Shown here: positions 35,046 to 44,474 of the stretch, one piece after another
Layout: every line of letters begins with the position of its first letter
Numbering within the stretch: position 1 is the first letter of the stretch
Assembly (NCBI RefSeq): GCF_014639655.1
Contig: NZ_BMGB01000001.1
Location: 1,938,882-2,002,881 of the forward strand
Source of the DNA: Conyzicola nivalis
Lineage (GTDB): Bacteria > Actinomycetota > Actinomycetes > Actinomycetales > Microbacteriaceae
Direction of reading: 5' to 3'
DNA: 64,000 nucleotides
The notes under the pieces: model-generated
The model's input: only the letters and a program-made list of their open reading frames with translations
The model's database searches: none
Told to the model about the DNA's origin: nothing
Made by a program: the position numbers and the translations under genes

Positions 35046-37547
35046 TTAGAAGTCCTTCGGTACGACGCGGGGCGCCACGGGTTGTTCTTCGATGAAACTC
35101 GCGCCGAGGATCTCGCGCACGACGGATTCCCCGTAGCGCGCGTCGTCGGCGGTGGGCACCGGCACGACCTTCGCGGCGGGCCTGCGGGCCGCGGCACGCT
35201 GGGCCTGCAGCTCCTCTTCGGTCGGCGCGCTCGGCGGGATGGCCGCGACCGCCCAACCGCCCGGCTCGACGTCGGGCTCGGTGGGTTCGGGGGCCTCGTC
35301 GTCGGCGGGCGGCGCGGTGCGGGTCTGGGTCGGCGTCGCGGACGGGGCGGATGTCACGGACGACACGGGTGCCGCCGGCTGGGCCGGGCGCCCGGGGGCC
35401 GAGTCGGGCGCGAGGTTCAACTGCGCGAGGAACTTGACCCGCAGACCCAGCACGTCGATGATCGCGCTGCGCAGGATGGAGCTGACGCCCTCGCCGGCCG
35501 GGGTGAGCTCTTTGAACTTGGCCTGGTCGGTCTGGTTGGAGAAAACGAGCGCGAGCACGTCGCCGTCGAGGGCACGCACGCTCGCGTTGAACACGACGGT
35601 CCACGCGTTCATGTTCGCCTTCTGAACCGACTCGAGCACCTCGGGCCAGGCGTCCTTCATCTGCTGCAGGGTGACGGTGGTGGCGGGTGCCGGCTCGGCG
35701 GAGGGGGCGCTCGATTCGATCGCGGAGCCCGCTTCGGTCGCCGAGCCTGTCGACGCGCTCGATTCGGTCGCCGAGCCTGCTTCGGTCGCTGAGCCCGTCG
35801 AAGCGCCTGCTTCGGTCGCCGAGCCTGCCGAAGCGTTCTCGACGCCGGGAGCAGCCGCGGCCGACTCGGGGGCCGGCTGCACGGGCGTGTTCGTCGAGAC
35901 GGCGGGCGCCGACTCGAGTTCGGCGACGGCCTCCTCGACGGGGACCTCGCCAGACGTGTCGACAGGACGATCTGCCTCCGCCGCGCGCTCGACAGGAGCC
36001 GATGCGGCCGTGGGCGCATCCGGTCCTGTTGACGGGGTGGGGGCGGTGGCGGCGGGCGGGGTTGCTGCCGGCGGGTTGGCTGACGACGGGGTCGAGGCAG
36101 TCGGCTCGGCCGGCGTCGCGCGCGGCGCACCGGGCACCGCGACGGCTGGCCACGACGAGGTGGCGGCGATCGGCTGGGCCGGAGCCTGAGCCGGGGCGGG
36201 CGGCTCGACAGGACGAACGGGCTCGGGCGCACGCTCGACAGGGCGGTTCGGGCTCGTGGCGCCGGCCGATCCTGTTGACGGTGCGCGGGTCGGCTCGGGA
36301 GCACGCGCCGGAGCCGGCGCCCTGACGGGTTCGGCGCGTGACGCGGCCGGGTGCGGCGCGGCGGCACCCGTGACGGCGCCGCCCTCGACGCCGACGCGAC
36401 GCTCGAGGCGTTCGACGCGCACGAGGGCGCCGCGCTCGGTGTCGTCGCTGGCGGGAACCAGGATGCGCGCGACCATCAGCTCGAGGTGCAGCCGCGGCGA
36501 GGTCGCCCCGGTCATCTCGGTGAGGGCGGCGTTCACGATGTCTGCGGTGCGCGAGAGCTCGGCCTGGCCGAAGCTGGCGGCCTGCTGGCTCATGCGGGTG
36601 AGTTCGTCGGCCGGGATCCCGCGCAGCACGGCGGCGGCGTGGTCGGCCGTCGCGGCGACGATGATCAGGTCGCGGAGGCGCTCGAGCAGGTCTTCGACGA
36701 ATCGGCGGGGGTCTTGGCCCGTCTGGATGACCCGGTCGACTGCGTCGAACACGGCGGCGTTGTCGCGCTGGCCGATCGACTCGACGGCCTCGTTGAGCAG
36801 GGTGCCCGGCGTGTAGCCGAGCAGGGCGACGGCCCGGTCGTATTCGACGACGGTGCCCTCGGAGCCCGCGATCAGCTGGTCGAGCAGCGACAGCGTGTCG
36901 CGCACCGAGCCGCCGCCCGCCCGCACCACGAGTGACAGCACGCCGGGTTCGACGGTGACCTTCTCGCTGTCGCAGAGCTGCTGCACGTACTCGAGCATCT
37001 GGGCGGGCGGCACGAGCCGGAAAGGATAGTGGTGCGTGCGCGACCGGATGGTGCCGATGACCTTCTCGGGCTCGGTCGTGGCGAAGATGAACTTGACGTG
37101 CTCCGGCGGCTCTTCGACGATCTTGAGCAGCGCGTTGAATCCGGTGGACGTGACCATGTGGGCCTCGTCGAGGATGAAGATCTTGTAGCGGTCGCGGGCC
37201 GGGGCGAAGATGGCGCGTTCGCGCAGGTCGCGGGCGTCGTCGACGCCACCGTGGCTGGCCGCGTCGATCTCGACCACGTCGAGCGATCCGCCGCCGTCGC
37301 GGGAGAGCTCGACACACGAGGGGCACACGCCGCACGGGGTGTCGGTGGGACCCTCGGCGCAGTTCAGGCAGCGGGCCAGGATGCGGGCCGAGGTGGTCTT
37401 GCCGCATCCGCGGGGCCCGCTGAACAGGTAGGCGTGGTTCACCCGGTCGGTGCGCAGCGCGGTGCGCAGCGGATCGGTCACCTGCGACTGGCCGATGAGT
37501 TCAGCAAAAGTCTCTGGCCGATAACGGCGATACAGCGCGGTAACCAC
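35046..37547 (-). CDS. dnaX: DNA polymerase III gamma/tau subunit
   Basis: The 833-aa clamp loader ATPase has Walker A GPRGCGKTT at 44-52. A zinc cluster (CLNCAEGP...CGVCPSC) and IFILDEAHMV (Walker B) follow. Residues about 385-620 form a very long Ala/Pro/Ser/Thr/Glu-rich linker before a C-terminal domain (LQQMKDAWPEVLESVQKAN). Repeated SATEAGS/ATES units lie in the linker and correspond to repeated DNA at about 35714-35835. The start is GTG. The linker length is unusual but the family tolerates it. Confidence 0.93.
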   Translation of the reverse strand: MVTALYRRYRPETFAELIGQSQVTDPLRTALRTDRVNHAYLFSGPRGCGKTTSARILARCLNCAEGPTDTPCGVCPSCVELSRDGGGSLDVVEIDAASHGGVDDARDLRERAIFAPARDRYKIFILDEAHMVTSTGFNALLKIVEEPPEHVKFIFATTEPEKVIGTIRSRTHHYPFRLVPPAQMLEYVQQLCDSEKVTVEPGVLSLVVRAGGGSVRDTLSLLDQLIAGSEGTVVEYDRAVALLGYTPGTLLNEAVESIGQRDNAAVFDAVDRVIQTGQDPRRFVEDLLERLRDLIIVAATADHAAAVLRGIPADELTRMSQQAASFGQAELSRTADIVNAALTEMTGATSPRLHLELMVARILVPASDDTERGALVRVERLERRVGVEGGAVTGAAAPHPAASRAEPVRAPAPARAPEPTRAPSTGSAGATSPNRPVERAPEPVRPVEPPAPAQAPAQPIAATSSWPAVAVPGAPRATPAEPTASTPSSANPPAATPPAATAPTPSTGPDAPTAASAPVERAAEADRPVDTSGEVPVEEAVAELESAPAVSTNTPVQPAPESAAAAPGVENASAGSATEAGASTGSATEAGSATESSASTGSATEAGSAIESSAPSAEPAPATTVTLQQMKDAWPEVLESVQKANMNAWTVVFNASVRALDGDVLALVFSNQTDQAKFKELTPAGEGVSSILRSAIIDVLGLRVKFLAQLNLAPDSAPGRPAQPAAPVSSVTSAPSATPTQTRTAPPADDEAPEPTEPDVEPGGWAVAAIPPSAPTEEELQAQRAAARRPAAKVVPVPTADDARYGESVVREILGASFIEEQPVAPRVVPKDF
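35714..35835. repeat. tandem palindromic repeats inside dnaX
   Basis: At least four copies of TTCGGTCGCCGAGCCTG or variants start at 35733, 35763, 35781 and 35811. A more degenerate one lies near 35714. The best copy is bounded by GCTTCG (35779-35784) and CGAAGC (35799-35804). The reading frame is kept. It looks like an intergenic palindrome that has entered the coding region and multiplied. Confidence 0.65.
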
Positions 37548-37620
37548 CTGTAAAGAGTAGCCGCCGCGACCGACAGTCGTCGGCGGGTGTGGATTGTCGC
37601 GCGCGGCTCCGGAGCGCGGG

Positions 37621-39423
37621 TCAGAAGTCGGTGTGACCGAGCTCCGGAGCTGCGACGAAACGGGCGACAGGGTCGGCGATCGCGAGGGTCTCGAACACGA
37701 CGATCTCGTTACGTCCGGGGCGCAGAAGCGGGCCGGGAACGTAGAGCGTCTCGCCCGGGCCGCGGCCCCAGTAGCGGCCGAGGTCGAAGCCGTTCACAAA
37801 CGCGTTGCCCTTTCCCCAGCCGACGGTGCTGAGGAAGAGGTCGGTCGGTTCGTCGACGTCGAAGGAGCCGCCGGCGAACGCCGGGCCCGCGATCGAACCC
37901 GCGGATGCCCCGCGAGGGTCGGCGTCGAGGCTCGCCTCCGCGGGCAGCGCGTCCACCGCGAGCGGCAGGACCTCCCACGCGGAGAGCGGTTCGCCGTCGA
38001 GCAGCGCGGGACCGATGAGCCCCTTGTCTTCGCCGATGCGCGGACCGTAGTTCACCCTCCCCTGGTCTTCGACCAGGATCTCGAGCACGCCGGCACCGGG
38101 CACGGTGAGGGCGGAGTCGTGGTGGTCGCGGCTGAGCACGCCGACCGGGGCTCCGTCGAGGAAGACCTGCGCCCGGTCGCGAACCTCGCCGAAGGAGAGC
38201 ACTCCGCCCGACCCGACCGTCGTGCGGTAGAGCGCGAAGCCGCGGAAATGGCCGATCTCGTCGAGCGTCGGCAGGTGGTCGTACCCTGCCCACGTGCCGA
38301 GCTTCGAGGAGGGAGAGAACAGTGCGTCGGACAACGAGATCGAACGGTCGAGCGCCACCTCGAACACCGGTGCCGGCGCGGAAGCCGTCGGTACCTCGTC
38401 GGGGACCGGGGCGTACTTGGCGATCACGTCGCGGAAGGCCCAGAACTTCGGGCCGGGCTCGCCCGACTCGGTGAGCGGGGCGTCGTAGTCGTATGACGTG
38501 ACCGTGGGCTGGTAGACGCCCTTGTCGTTGGCGCCGTTCGTGAGGCCGAAGTTGGTTCCGCCGTGGAACATGTAGAGGTTCACGGATGCGCCGGTGGCGA
38601 GCAGCTCGTCGAGTTCCGCGGCTGCTTCCGCGGCTCCGGTCGTGTGGTGGTGCGCGCCCCAGAAGTCGAACCAGCCGTTCCAGAATTCGGCGCACATGAG
38701 CGGGCCGGTCGGCTGGTGCCGGCGCAGCGTGGCGAGGCGTTCGTTCGCGCGCGAGCCGAACGACGCCGTCTTGTGCAGGCCGGGCAGGCCGCCGTCGGCG
38801 AGCATCTGGTCGGTGGGCTGGTCGATCGTGGTGAGCGGCACGGTGATTCCGCCCGAACGGTTCAACTCGACGAGCGCGGCCAGGTAGTCCTTGTCGTCGC
38901 TGTAGGCGCCGTATTCGTTCTCGATCTGCACGAGGATCACGGGGCCGCCGCGGTCGATCTGGCGCTCGGCCACGATCGGCAGCAGGGCGTCGAAGTACTC
39001 GGAGATCGCCTCCATGTAGTGCGGCTCGTTGCGTCGCACGCCCACCTCGGGGTTGGTGAACAGCCAGGCGGGCAGGCCGCCGTTGTCCCACTCGGCGCAG
39101 ATGTAGGGCCCTGGACGCACGATCGCGTACAGGCCCTCGGCGGCGATGAGGTCGAGGAAACGGGCGAGGTCGAGTCCGGCCCGCGTGTCGAACGTGCCGC
39201 GCACCGGCGAGTGCTCGTTCCACGGCACGTACGTCTCGATCGTGTTGAGCCCCATGAGCCGTGCCTTGTGGATGCGGTCGGCCCAGAGGTCGGGGTGCAC
39301 GCGGAAGTAGTGCAGCGCTCCGGAGAGGATGCGGAACGGTTCCCCGTCGAGCAGGAAGTCCTCCTCGCCGATGGCGAACGTGCGGCCGGGGGTAGACGGA
39401 CCGGGCTGGGTGCTGGCGCTCAC
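37621..39423 (-). CDS. beta-galactosidase, GH35
   Basis: The 600-aa enzyme starts at GTG 39423, overlapping the arabinofuranosidase stop as GTGA. GH35 features: RPGPYICAEWDNGGLPAWL, acid/base Glu in VQIENEYGAY, and nucleophile Glu in MCAEFWNGWFDFWG. MFHGGTNFG follows. The C-terminal half holds beta-sandwich domains. It cleaves terminal beta-galactosides. No signal peptide, so it would act on sugars imported by the adjacent ABC system. Confidence 0.93.
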   Translation of the reverse strand: MSASTQPGPSTPGRTFAIGEEDFLLDGEPFRILSGALHYFRVHPDLWADRIHKARLMGLNTIETYVPWNEHSPVRGTFDTRAGLDLARFLDLIAAEGLYAIVRPGPYICAEWDNGGLPAWLFTNPEVGVRRNEPHYMEAISEYFDALLPIVAERQIDRGGPVILVQIENEYGAYSDDKDYLAALVELNRSGGITVPLTTIDQPTDQMLADGGLPGLHKTASFGSRANERLATLRRHQPTGPLMCAEFWNGWFDFWGAHHHTTGAAEAAAELDELLATGASVNLYMFHGGTNFGLTNGANDKGVYQPTVTSYDYDAPLTESGEPGPKFWAFRDVIAKYAPVPDEVPTASAPAPVFEVALDRSISLSDALFSPSSKLGTWAGYDHLPTLDEIGHFRGFALYRTTVGSGGVLSFGEVRDRAQVFLDGAPVGVLSRDHHDSALTVPGAGVLEILVEDQGRVNYGPRIGEDKGLIGPALLDGEPLSAWEVLPLAVDALPAEASLDADPRGASAGSIAGPAFAGGSFDVDEPTDLFLSTVGWGKGNAFVNGFDLGRYWGRGPGETLYVPGPLLRPGRNEIVVFETLAIADPVARFVAAPELGHTDF

Positions 39424-40985
39424 GCGACGGCTCCTTCTTTTTCGGAACGGGTGCTCGGGGTCGCGACGGCGATGCGCACAATCGACCACGAGAGCGGGGG
39501 AAGTTCTGCGGTGAGGCGGCCGTCGACGAGTGCGACGGAATCGAGCGGCACGGGCACGACGGTGTCCGGGTCCGCCAAGGTGTTGGCGCTGAAGCGCGAG
39601 CCGCCCTCGGGGGCGTGGATGCTGAGCGCGTCGGAGACGGCGGTGGCGGCGACCGGCAGGTCGACGGTGATCGACAGCGGCGTGGTGACGTCGCGGTTCA
39701 CGAGCAGCAGCACGAGTTCGCCGTCGTCGGCATTCGAGACGACGACGGCGTCGAGAAGGTCGACGGCCCCGTAGCGGGCGGTGTCCACGACGGGCGACTC
39801 AACGGTCGACCGCAGGACGGTTCCGCGCGCGGCGGCCGCCGTGAGCGCGAAGGGGTGGAACGTGGTCTGGCGCCAGGCCGGGCCGTCGGGTTCCGAACGG
39901 ATGGGCGCGATGACGTTCACGAGCTGCGCGAGGTTCGCCATCGAGACGCGGTCGGCGTTGCGCAGCAGTGACATGAGCAGCGATCCGACGACGACCGCGT
40001 CGGTGACCGAGTATTCGTCCTCGATGATGCGCGGGTGCTCGTTCCAACCGCCGTCGAACAGCGGCGGTTTGTCGACCTCGTTGAAGCGCGACTGGTACCA
40101 GACGTTCCACTCGTCGACGCTGATGCCGATGGTCTTCTCGAGCCCCTGTTCGGCGAGGACCTCGTCGATGATCGCGGCGACCGAGCCGATGTACCGGTCG
40201 AGGCCGACGCCGGAGGCGAGGAAGCTGGCGACGTCTCCCCCGGTCTCCTCGTAGTAGGCGTGCAGCGAGATGTGGTCGATCACGTCGGCGGAGTGCTCGA
40301 GCACGGTGCGCTCCCAGCTGCCGAAGGTGGGCATGTCGGCGTTCGAGCTGCCGGCGGCGACGAGCTCGATCGACGGGTCGACCCACTTCATCACCCGGCC
40401 GGTCTCGGCGGCGAGGCGGCCGTACTCGTCGGCGGTCTTGTGGCCGATCTGCCAGGGGCCGTCCATCTCGTTGCCGAGGCACCAGAGCGTGATGCCGAAC
40501 GGCTCCTCGCGTCCGTTGGCGCGACGCGCGTCGGAACGGGCGGTGCCGCCCGGGTGGTTCGAGTACTCGAGCAGGGCGGCCGCGTCCTCGATGCCGCGGG
40601 TGCCGAGGTTCACCGCCTGCATGATCTCGAGCCCCGCGTCATCCGCCCATTCGGCGAATTCGTGCAACCCGACCTCGTTGGTCTCCACGCTGTGCCACGC
40701 GACGTCGAGGCGCACGGGGCGGCTCTCGCGCGGGCCGACGCTGTCTTCCCAGCGGAAACCGGAGACGAAATTACCGCCTGGATAGCGGATGACGCTTGCC
40801 CCGAGTTCGCGCACGAGCTCGAGCACGTCCGCGCGGAAGCCCTGGGTATTGGCGGTGGGATGCCCCGGCTCGTAGATGCCGGTGTAGACGGCGCGGCCCA
40901 TGTGCTCGACGAACGAGCCGAAGAGCCGGTCGGTGATCCGCGCCACTGGCTCGTCGAGGTGGACGCGGAGATGGGCCTTGGCCAC
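39420..40985 (-). CDS. alpha-L-arabinofuranosidase, GH51
   Basis: The 521-aa enzyme starts at GTG. GSFVEHMGRAVYTGIYEPGH, RYPGGNFVSGF, acid/base Glu in LGNEMDGPW and nucleophile Glu in SVDEWNVWY define GH51. The C-terminal beta-sandwich ends in LPPLSWSIVRI, which is typical of the family. It removes arabinofuranose from oligosaccharides. It is intracellular (no signal) and coupled to a beta-galactosidase, suggesting arabinogalactan fragments. Confidence 0.94.
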   Translation of the reverse strand: MAKAHLRVHLDEPVARITDRLFGSFVEHMGRAVYTGIYEPGHPTANTQGFRADVLELVRELGASVIRYPGGNFVSGFRWEDSVGPRESRPVRLDVAWHSVETNEVGLHEFAEWADDAGLEIMQAVNLGTRGIEDAAALLEYSNHPGGTARSDARRANGREEPFGITLWCLGNEMDGPWQIGHKTADEYGRLAAETGRVMKWVDPSIELVAAGSSNADMPTFGSWERTVLEHSADVIDHISLHAYYEETGGDVASFLASGVGLDRYIGSVAAIIDEVLAEQGLEKTIGISVDEWNVWYQSRFNEVDKPPLFDGGWNEHPRIIEDEYSVTDAVVVGSLLMSLLRNADRVSMANLAQLVNVIAPIRSEPDGPAWRQTTFHPFALTAAAARGTVLRSTVESPVVDTARYGAVDLLDAVVVSNADDGELVLLLVNRDVTTPLSITVDLPVAATAVSDALSIHAPEGGSRFSANTLADPDTVVPVPLDSVALVDGRLTAELPPLSWSIVRIAVATPSTRSEKEGAVA

Positions 40986-41014
40986 GGGGATCCCTAAGTG
41001 TCGAAAACGGGAGC

Positions 41015-41042
41015 GGGCGGCGCCGTTCGCACGGCGCCGCCC
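41015..41042 (-). terminator. strong intra-operon hairpin after the binding-protein gene
   Basis: A perfect 12-bp stem (GGGCGGCGCCGT and ACGGCGCCGCCC) with loop TCGC, followed on the minus strand by a short T run. It lies between the binding-protein and arabinofuranosidase genes. It may protect the upstream mRNA and reduce readthrough to the glycosidases. Confidence 0.65.
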
Positions 41043-41052
41043 ACCTTTTGAA

Positions 41053-42408
41053 CTACTTGTTGACGGTGAAGCCCTGCTCGTTTCCGTAGTCGGCGCTGGC
41101 CTTCTGCCAGGCCTCCAGGCCCTCGTTCAGGTCGCCCTTGTCGGCGTACGACTGGCCGACCGTGTCGTTGAAGATGCTGTTCGAGTAGACCTGGAACGGG
41201 AGGTAGCTCCAGCCGGGAACGACGTCTTCGATGCTCGACGCGAGCAGCTCGTTGACCTTCTGGCCGCCGAAGTAGGGGTCTTCCGCGTTCAGGAACGCAT
41301 CGGACTCGAGGTCGGCGACGGTCGACGGGAAGCCGCCGGCGGCGAGGGAGATCTGCGTTCCCTCACCCTCGTTCATGTACTGCAGGAAGCCGGCCGCGAC
41401 GAGCTTGTTCTTGCTCTGCTTGAGGATGGCGTCTCCACCGCCGCCGTTCTCGGCGTTGGCGGCGACTCCGGCCTCGTAGGTCGGCAGCTTGGCAACGCGC
41501 CAGTCGCCGGCCGCGTCGGGCACACCGGAGGTCAGGTTGCCGGGCATCCAGGCGCCGATCGCGAGGGTGGCGATGGTGCCGTCGGCGAGGCCGCGGTACC
41601 ACTCGTCGCTCCACGACGACACGGGGGCGACGAGGTCGTTCTGGGTGAGCTGGCTCCAGGTGTCGGCGAACTTCTTCGAGCCTTCGTCCTGGAGGTCGAT
41701 CGTGACGTTGGTCTGGTCGGTCGTCTTGTACGGCTCGCCGCCGGCCTGCCAAATCATGCTCGTGGTGAAGCCGGCGTCACCGGTGTCGTTCGTGATGTAC
41801 GCGTTCGGGTCTGCGGCGTGCAGCTTCTGCGCGGCGGCGATGTACTCGTCCCACGTGGTCGGCACGGCGATGCCCCACTTGTCGAACACCGTCTTGTTGT
41901 AGAACAGGGCCATGGGGCCCGAGTCCTGGGGAAGCGCGTAGACGCCGCCGTCGAGCTCGACCGAGCCCCACGTGCTGGCCGTGTACTTGTCCTCGAACTC
42001 GTCGAAGCCGAAGTCGGTGAGATCGACGAGCGCGTCAGACAGACCGAACTGCGGGAGGGCGTAGTACTCGATCTGCGCGACGTCGGGGGCGCCCGAGCCG
42101 GCCTTGATCGCGTTCTGCAGCTTGATGTACTGGTCGTTGCCGGTGCCGGCGTTCACGACGTTGACGGTGACGTTCGGGTGTTCCTTCTCGAACGACGCGG
42201 CGATCTCCTCGACGGCGGGCGCCCATGCCCACACGGTGATCTCCGACTTCTTCTCCAACGCCGCGGCGATGTCGTCGGCGGTTCCGGTCTCGGCTCCGCC
42301 TCCGGCCGAGGGGGCGCAGGCGGCGAGGCCGATGCTGAGTGCGATACCGGTGCCGATGACGGCCGCCGAGCGGCCGAACCTGCCCCGGCTGCTGTGTGCT
42401 GACTTCAT
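41053..42408 (-). CDS. ABC sugar-binding lipoprotein
   Basis: The 451-aa substrate-binding protein has a signal and lipobox LAAC at about residue 31. The mature part has the cluster-B/MalE pattern: ITVWAWAPAVEE, then NAGTGNDQYIKLQNAIKAG near residue 85, and later PLFYNKTVFDKWGI. It would deliver an oligosaccharide to the two permeases encoded upstream. It is third in the operon behind the permeases, which is less usual. Confidence 0.92.
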   Translation of the reverse strand: MKSAHSSRGRFGRSAAVIGTGIALSIGLAACAPSAGGGAETGTADDIAAALEKKSEITVWAWAPAVEEIAASFEKEHPNVTVNVVNAGTGNDQYIKLQNAIKAGSGAPDVAQIEYYALPQFGLSDALVDLTDFGFDEFEDKYTASTWGSVELDGGVYALPQDSGPMALFYNKTVFDKWGIAVPTTWDEYIAAAQKLHAADPNAYITNDTGDAGFTTSMIWQAGGEPYKTTDQTNVTIDLQDEGSKKFADTWSQLTQNDLVAPVSSWSDEWYRGLADGTIATLAIGAWMPGNLTSGVPDAAGDWRVAKLPTYEAGVAANAENGGGGDAILKQSKNKLVAAGFLQYMNEGEGTQISLAAGGFPSTVADLESDAFLNAEDPYFGGQKVNELLASSIEDVVPGWSYLPFQVYSNSIFNDTVGQSYADKGDLNEGLEAWQKASADYGNEQGFTVNK

Positions 42409-42468
42409 GATGTGCCTTTCACTTCCTTGTAAACGGGGTGGGCCGGATGACCCGGGGAGAAAAGTTGG

Positions 42469-43413
42469 TCAGGCCTTGACGCTGCCGGCCGCGAGGCCGG
42501 ACTGCCAGAACCGCTGGAGGAACAGGAACGCCACGATGATCGGGATGATCGTGAGCAGCGATCCGGTGATGACGAGGTTGTAGATGGGGTCGCCGCCGAC
42601 CGTGGTCGCCTGGGCGTTCCACTGGTTGAGGCCGACCGTGAGCGGGTACCAGGTCGGTTCGCTCAACATGATGAGCGGCAGGAAGTAGTTGTTCCAGGTG
42701 GCGACGACGGTGAACAGCAGCACGGTCACGAGGCCCGGTGCGAGCAGCTTGAGCGAGATCGTGAAGAACGTGCGGAACTCGCCGGCGCCGTCCATGCGCG
42801 CGGCCTCGAGCACCTCGGTCGGCACCGCGTCGAGCGCGTAGGTCCAGATCAGGTACAGGCCGAACGGGCTGATCAGCGAGGGCAGGATGATCGCCCACGG
42901 TGTGTTCGTGAGGCCCAGCTGGCTGAACATGAGGAAGGTGGGAACCGCGAGCGCCGTGCCGGGGATCGCCACCGCGCCGATGACCACGGCGAAGACGCCC
43001 TTCTTGCCGGGGAAGTTGAACTTCGCCAGCCCGTAGCCGCCGAGCGTCGCGAGGAACGTGGCGCCGCCCGCTCCGACGACCACGTAGAGCAGGGTGTTGA
43101 GGAACCAGCGCACGAAGACGCCGTTGTCGTAGGTGAGCGTCGCGCCGATGTTCTCGAACAGCGAGAAGGGACCGCTGAACCAGAGCCCGAACGAGCTGAG
43201 CAGCTCGGTCTGGGTCTTGGTCGAGCTGACGAACAGCCAGAAGAGCGGCAGCAGGCTGTAGATCACGACGAGCGCCATGATCACGGTGAGCAGGATCGAC
43301 TTCTTCTTGTGGGCACCGAGCTGGGTGTTCTTGCGCGTGTAGCGGGATTCGCGGGGCGACCGGCGCGGCGCGAGCTGTGCGGCGACGGCGGCATCCGTGG
43401 TTGTCGTTGTCAT
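42469..43413 (-). CDS. ABC sugar permease, MalG-type
   Basis: A 314-aa protein with six membrane helices. It has the permease EAA loop, EAARMDGAGEFRTFFTISLK (ATPase-contact). It starts three bases after the partner permease stop. It forms the membrane channel with the MalF-type protein. No ATPase gene is present, so a shared MsiK-like ATPase from elsewhere is likely. Confidence 0.93.
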   Translation of the reverse strand: MTTTTTDAAVAAQLAPRRSPRESRYTRKNTQLGAHKKKSILLTVIMALVVIYSLLPLFWLFVSSTKTQTELLSSFGLWFSGPFSLFENIGATLTYDNGVFVRWFLNTLLYVVVGAGGATFLATLGGYGLAKFNFPGKKGVFAVVIGAVAIPGTALAVPTFLMFSQLGLTNTPWAIILPSLISPFGLYLIWTYALDAVPTEVLEAARMDGAGEFRTFFTISLKLLAPGLVTVLLFTVVATWNNYFLPLIMLSEPTWYPLTVGLNQWNAQATTVGGDPIYNLVITGSLLTIIPIIVAFLFLQRFWQSGLAAGSVKA

Positions 43414-43416
43414 GTT

Positions 43417-44349
43417 CTATGACTCTTTTCTGCTGCCGGAGAGCTGCACGACGTACGCGATGACGGCGGTGAGCAGCCCGACGATGATGGCGATCGTGGC
43501 CGAGTAGTTGTACTGCTGGCCCGAGAACGACAGGTTGTAGGCGTACATGTTGGGCGTGAAGTAGGTGCTGATCGAGTTGGGCGCCAGGGTCTGCAGGATG
43601 TTCGGCTCGTTAAAGAGCTGGAAGCTGCCGATGATGGAGAAGATGGTGCCGATGACGATGGCGGGACGCAGGGCGGGCAGTTTGATGCTTCGGATGATCC
43701 GGAAGGCGCCGGCCCCGTCGAGCTCTGCCGCCTCGTAGAGGTCGACCGGAACCACGCGCAGCGCGGCGTAGAACAACAGCATGTTGTAGCCCACGAACTC
43801 CCAGGTGACGATGTTGCCGACCGAGACCAGCACCCAGCTGCTCGACAGCGGGGCGAACGCCGTGCCGAGGAAGTCGTTGAGGCTGCCGACGAGACCGAAC
43901 TGGGTGCCGTAGATGAAGCCCCACATGAGGGTCGCGACGACGGCGGGGACCGCGTACGGCAGGAAGATCGAGATGCGGAAGAACGCCGACGCGTGCAGGC
44001 GCGCGCTGTCGAGGGCGAGCGCCGCCGCGAGCGCGAGCAGCAGCATGATCGGCACCTGCACGAGCAGGAAGACCGTGACGCGGCCGAGCGACTCCCAGAA
44101 CCGTCCGTCACCGAGCGCGGTGACGTAGTTCTCGAGGCCGACGAACTGGTTGCCGCCGACGAGCTGGTCTTTGAAGAGGCTGAGCCAGATCGAGTAGATG
44201 ACCGGGGCGATGAGCACGAGGGCGAAGACGATCATGAACGGGCCGACGAACTTCCAGCCGGTCCAGTCGAGCTTCTGCTTGTGCCGTTTGGGGGCTGCGA
44301 GCCCGGTTGCGGGTGGTGACACCGTCGTCATTCGTGAGTACTCACTCAT
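43417..44349 (-). CDS. ABC sugar permease, MalF-type
   Basis: A 310-aa protein with six membrane helices and the EAA loop ELDGAGAFRIIRSIKLPAL. It is the first gene of the sugar operon. ATG 44349 or ATG 44331 could be the start: neither has a convincing Shine-Dalgarno site, and the extra residues MSEYSR do not affect the domain. Two operator palindromes lie just upstream. It is divergent from the LacI regulator. Confidence 0.9.
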   Translation of the reverse strand: MSEYSRMTTVSPPATGLAAPKRHKQKLDWTGWKFVGPFMIVFALVLIAPVIYSIWLSLFKDQLVGGNQFVGLENYVTALGDGRFWESLGRVTVFLLVQVPIMLLLALAAALALDSARLHASAFFRISIFLPYAVPAVVATLMWGFIYGTQFGLVGSLNDFLGTAFAPLSSSWVLVSVGNIVTWEFVGYNMLLFYAALRVVPVDLYEAAELDGAGAFRIIRSIKLPALRPAIVIGTIFSIIGSFQLFNEPNILQTLAPNSISTYFTPNMYAYNLSFSGQQYNYSATIAIIVGLLTAVIAYVVQLSGSRKES

Positions 44350-44382
44350 CTCTCGGCCCTGAGGTCATAATTGTGGTCGCGT

Positions 44383-44400
44383 CATGTTTGCGTAAACATG
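44383..44400. promoter_or_regulatory. LacI-type operator 1
   Basis: CATGTTTGCGTAAACATG is a near-perfect 18-bp palindrome with a CG-centred core as in LacI/GalR operators. It lies 34 bp upstream of the permease start. Confidence 0.8.
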
Positions 44401-44418
44401 TCGCGGTGAACACGGTAG

Positions 44419-44436
44419 CATGTTTACGCAAACATG
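44419..44436. promoter_or_regulatory. LacI-type operator 2
   Basis: CATGTTTACGCAAACATG is the exact reverse complement of operator 1, with centres 36 bp apart. It lies close to the regulator start, so both promoters could be blocked by one looped or paired dimer. Confidence 0.8.
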
Positions 44437-44474
44437 ATGCACACTGAGCAATCACCCGGATGAGCGGATCGACG

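Noticed and set aside
44334-44345. GTGAGTACTCAC palindrome at the start of the MalF-type gene
   Set aside because: Lies within the coding start, and the two longer LacI palindromes nearby explain regulation better.
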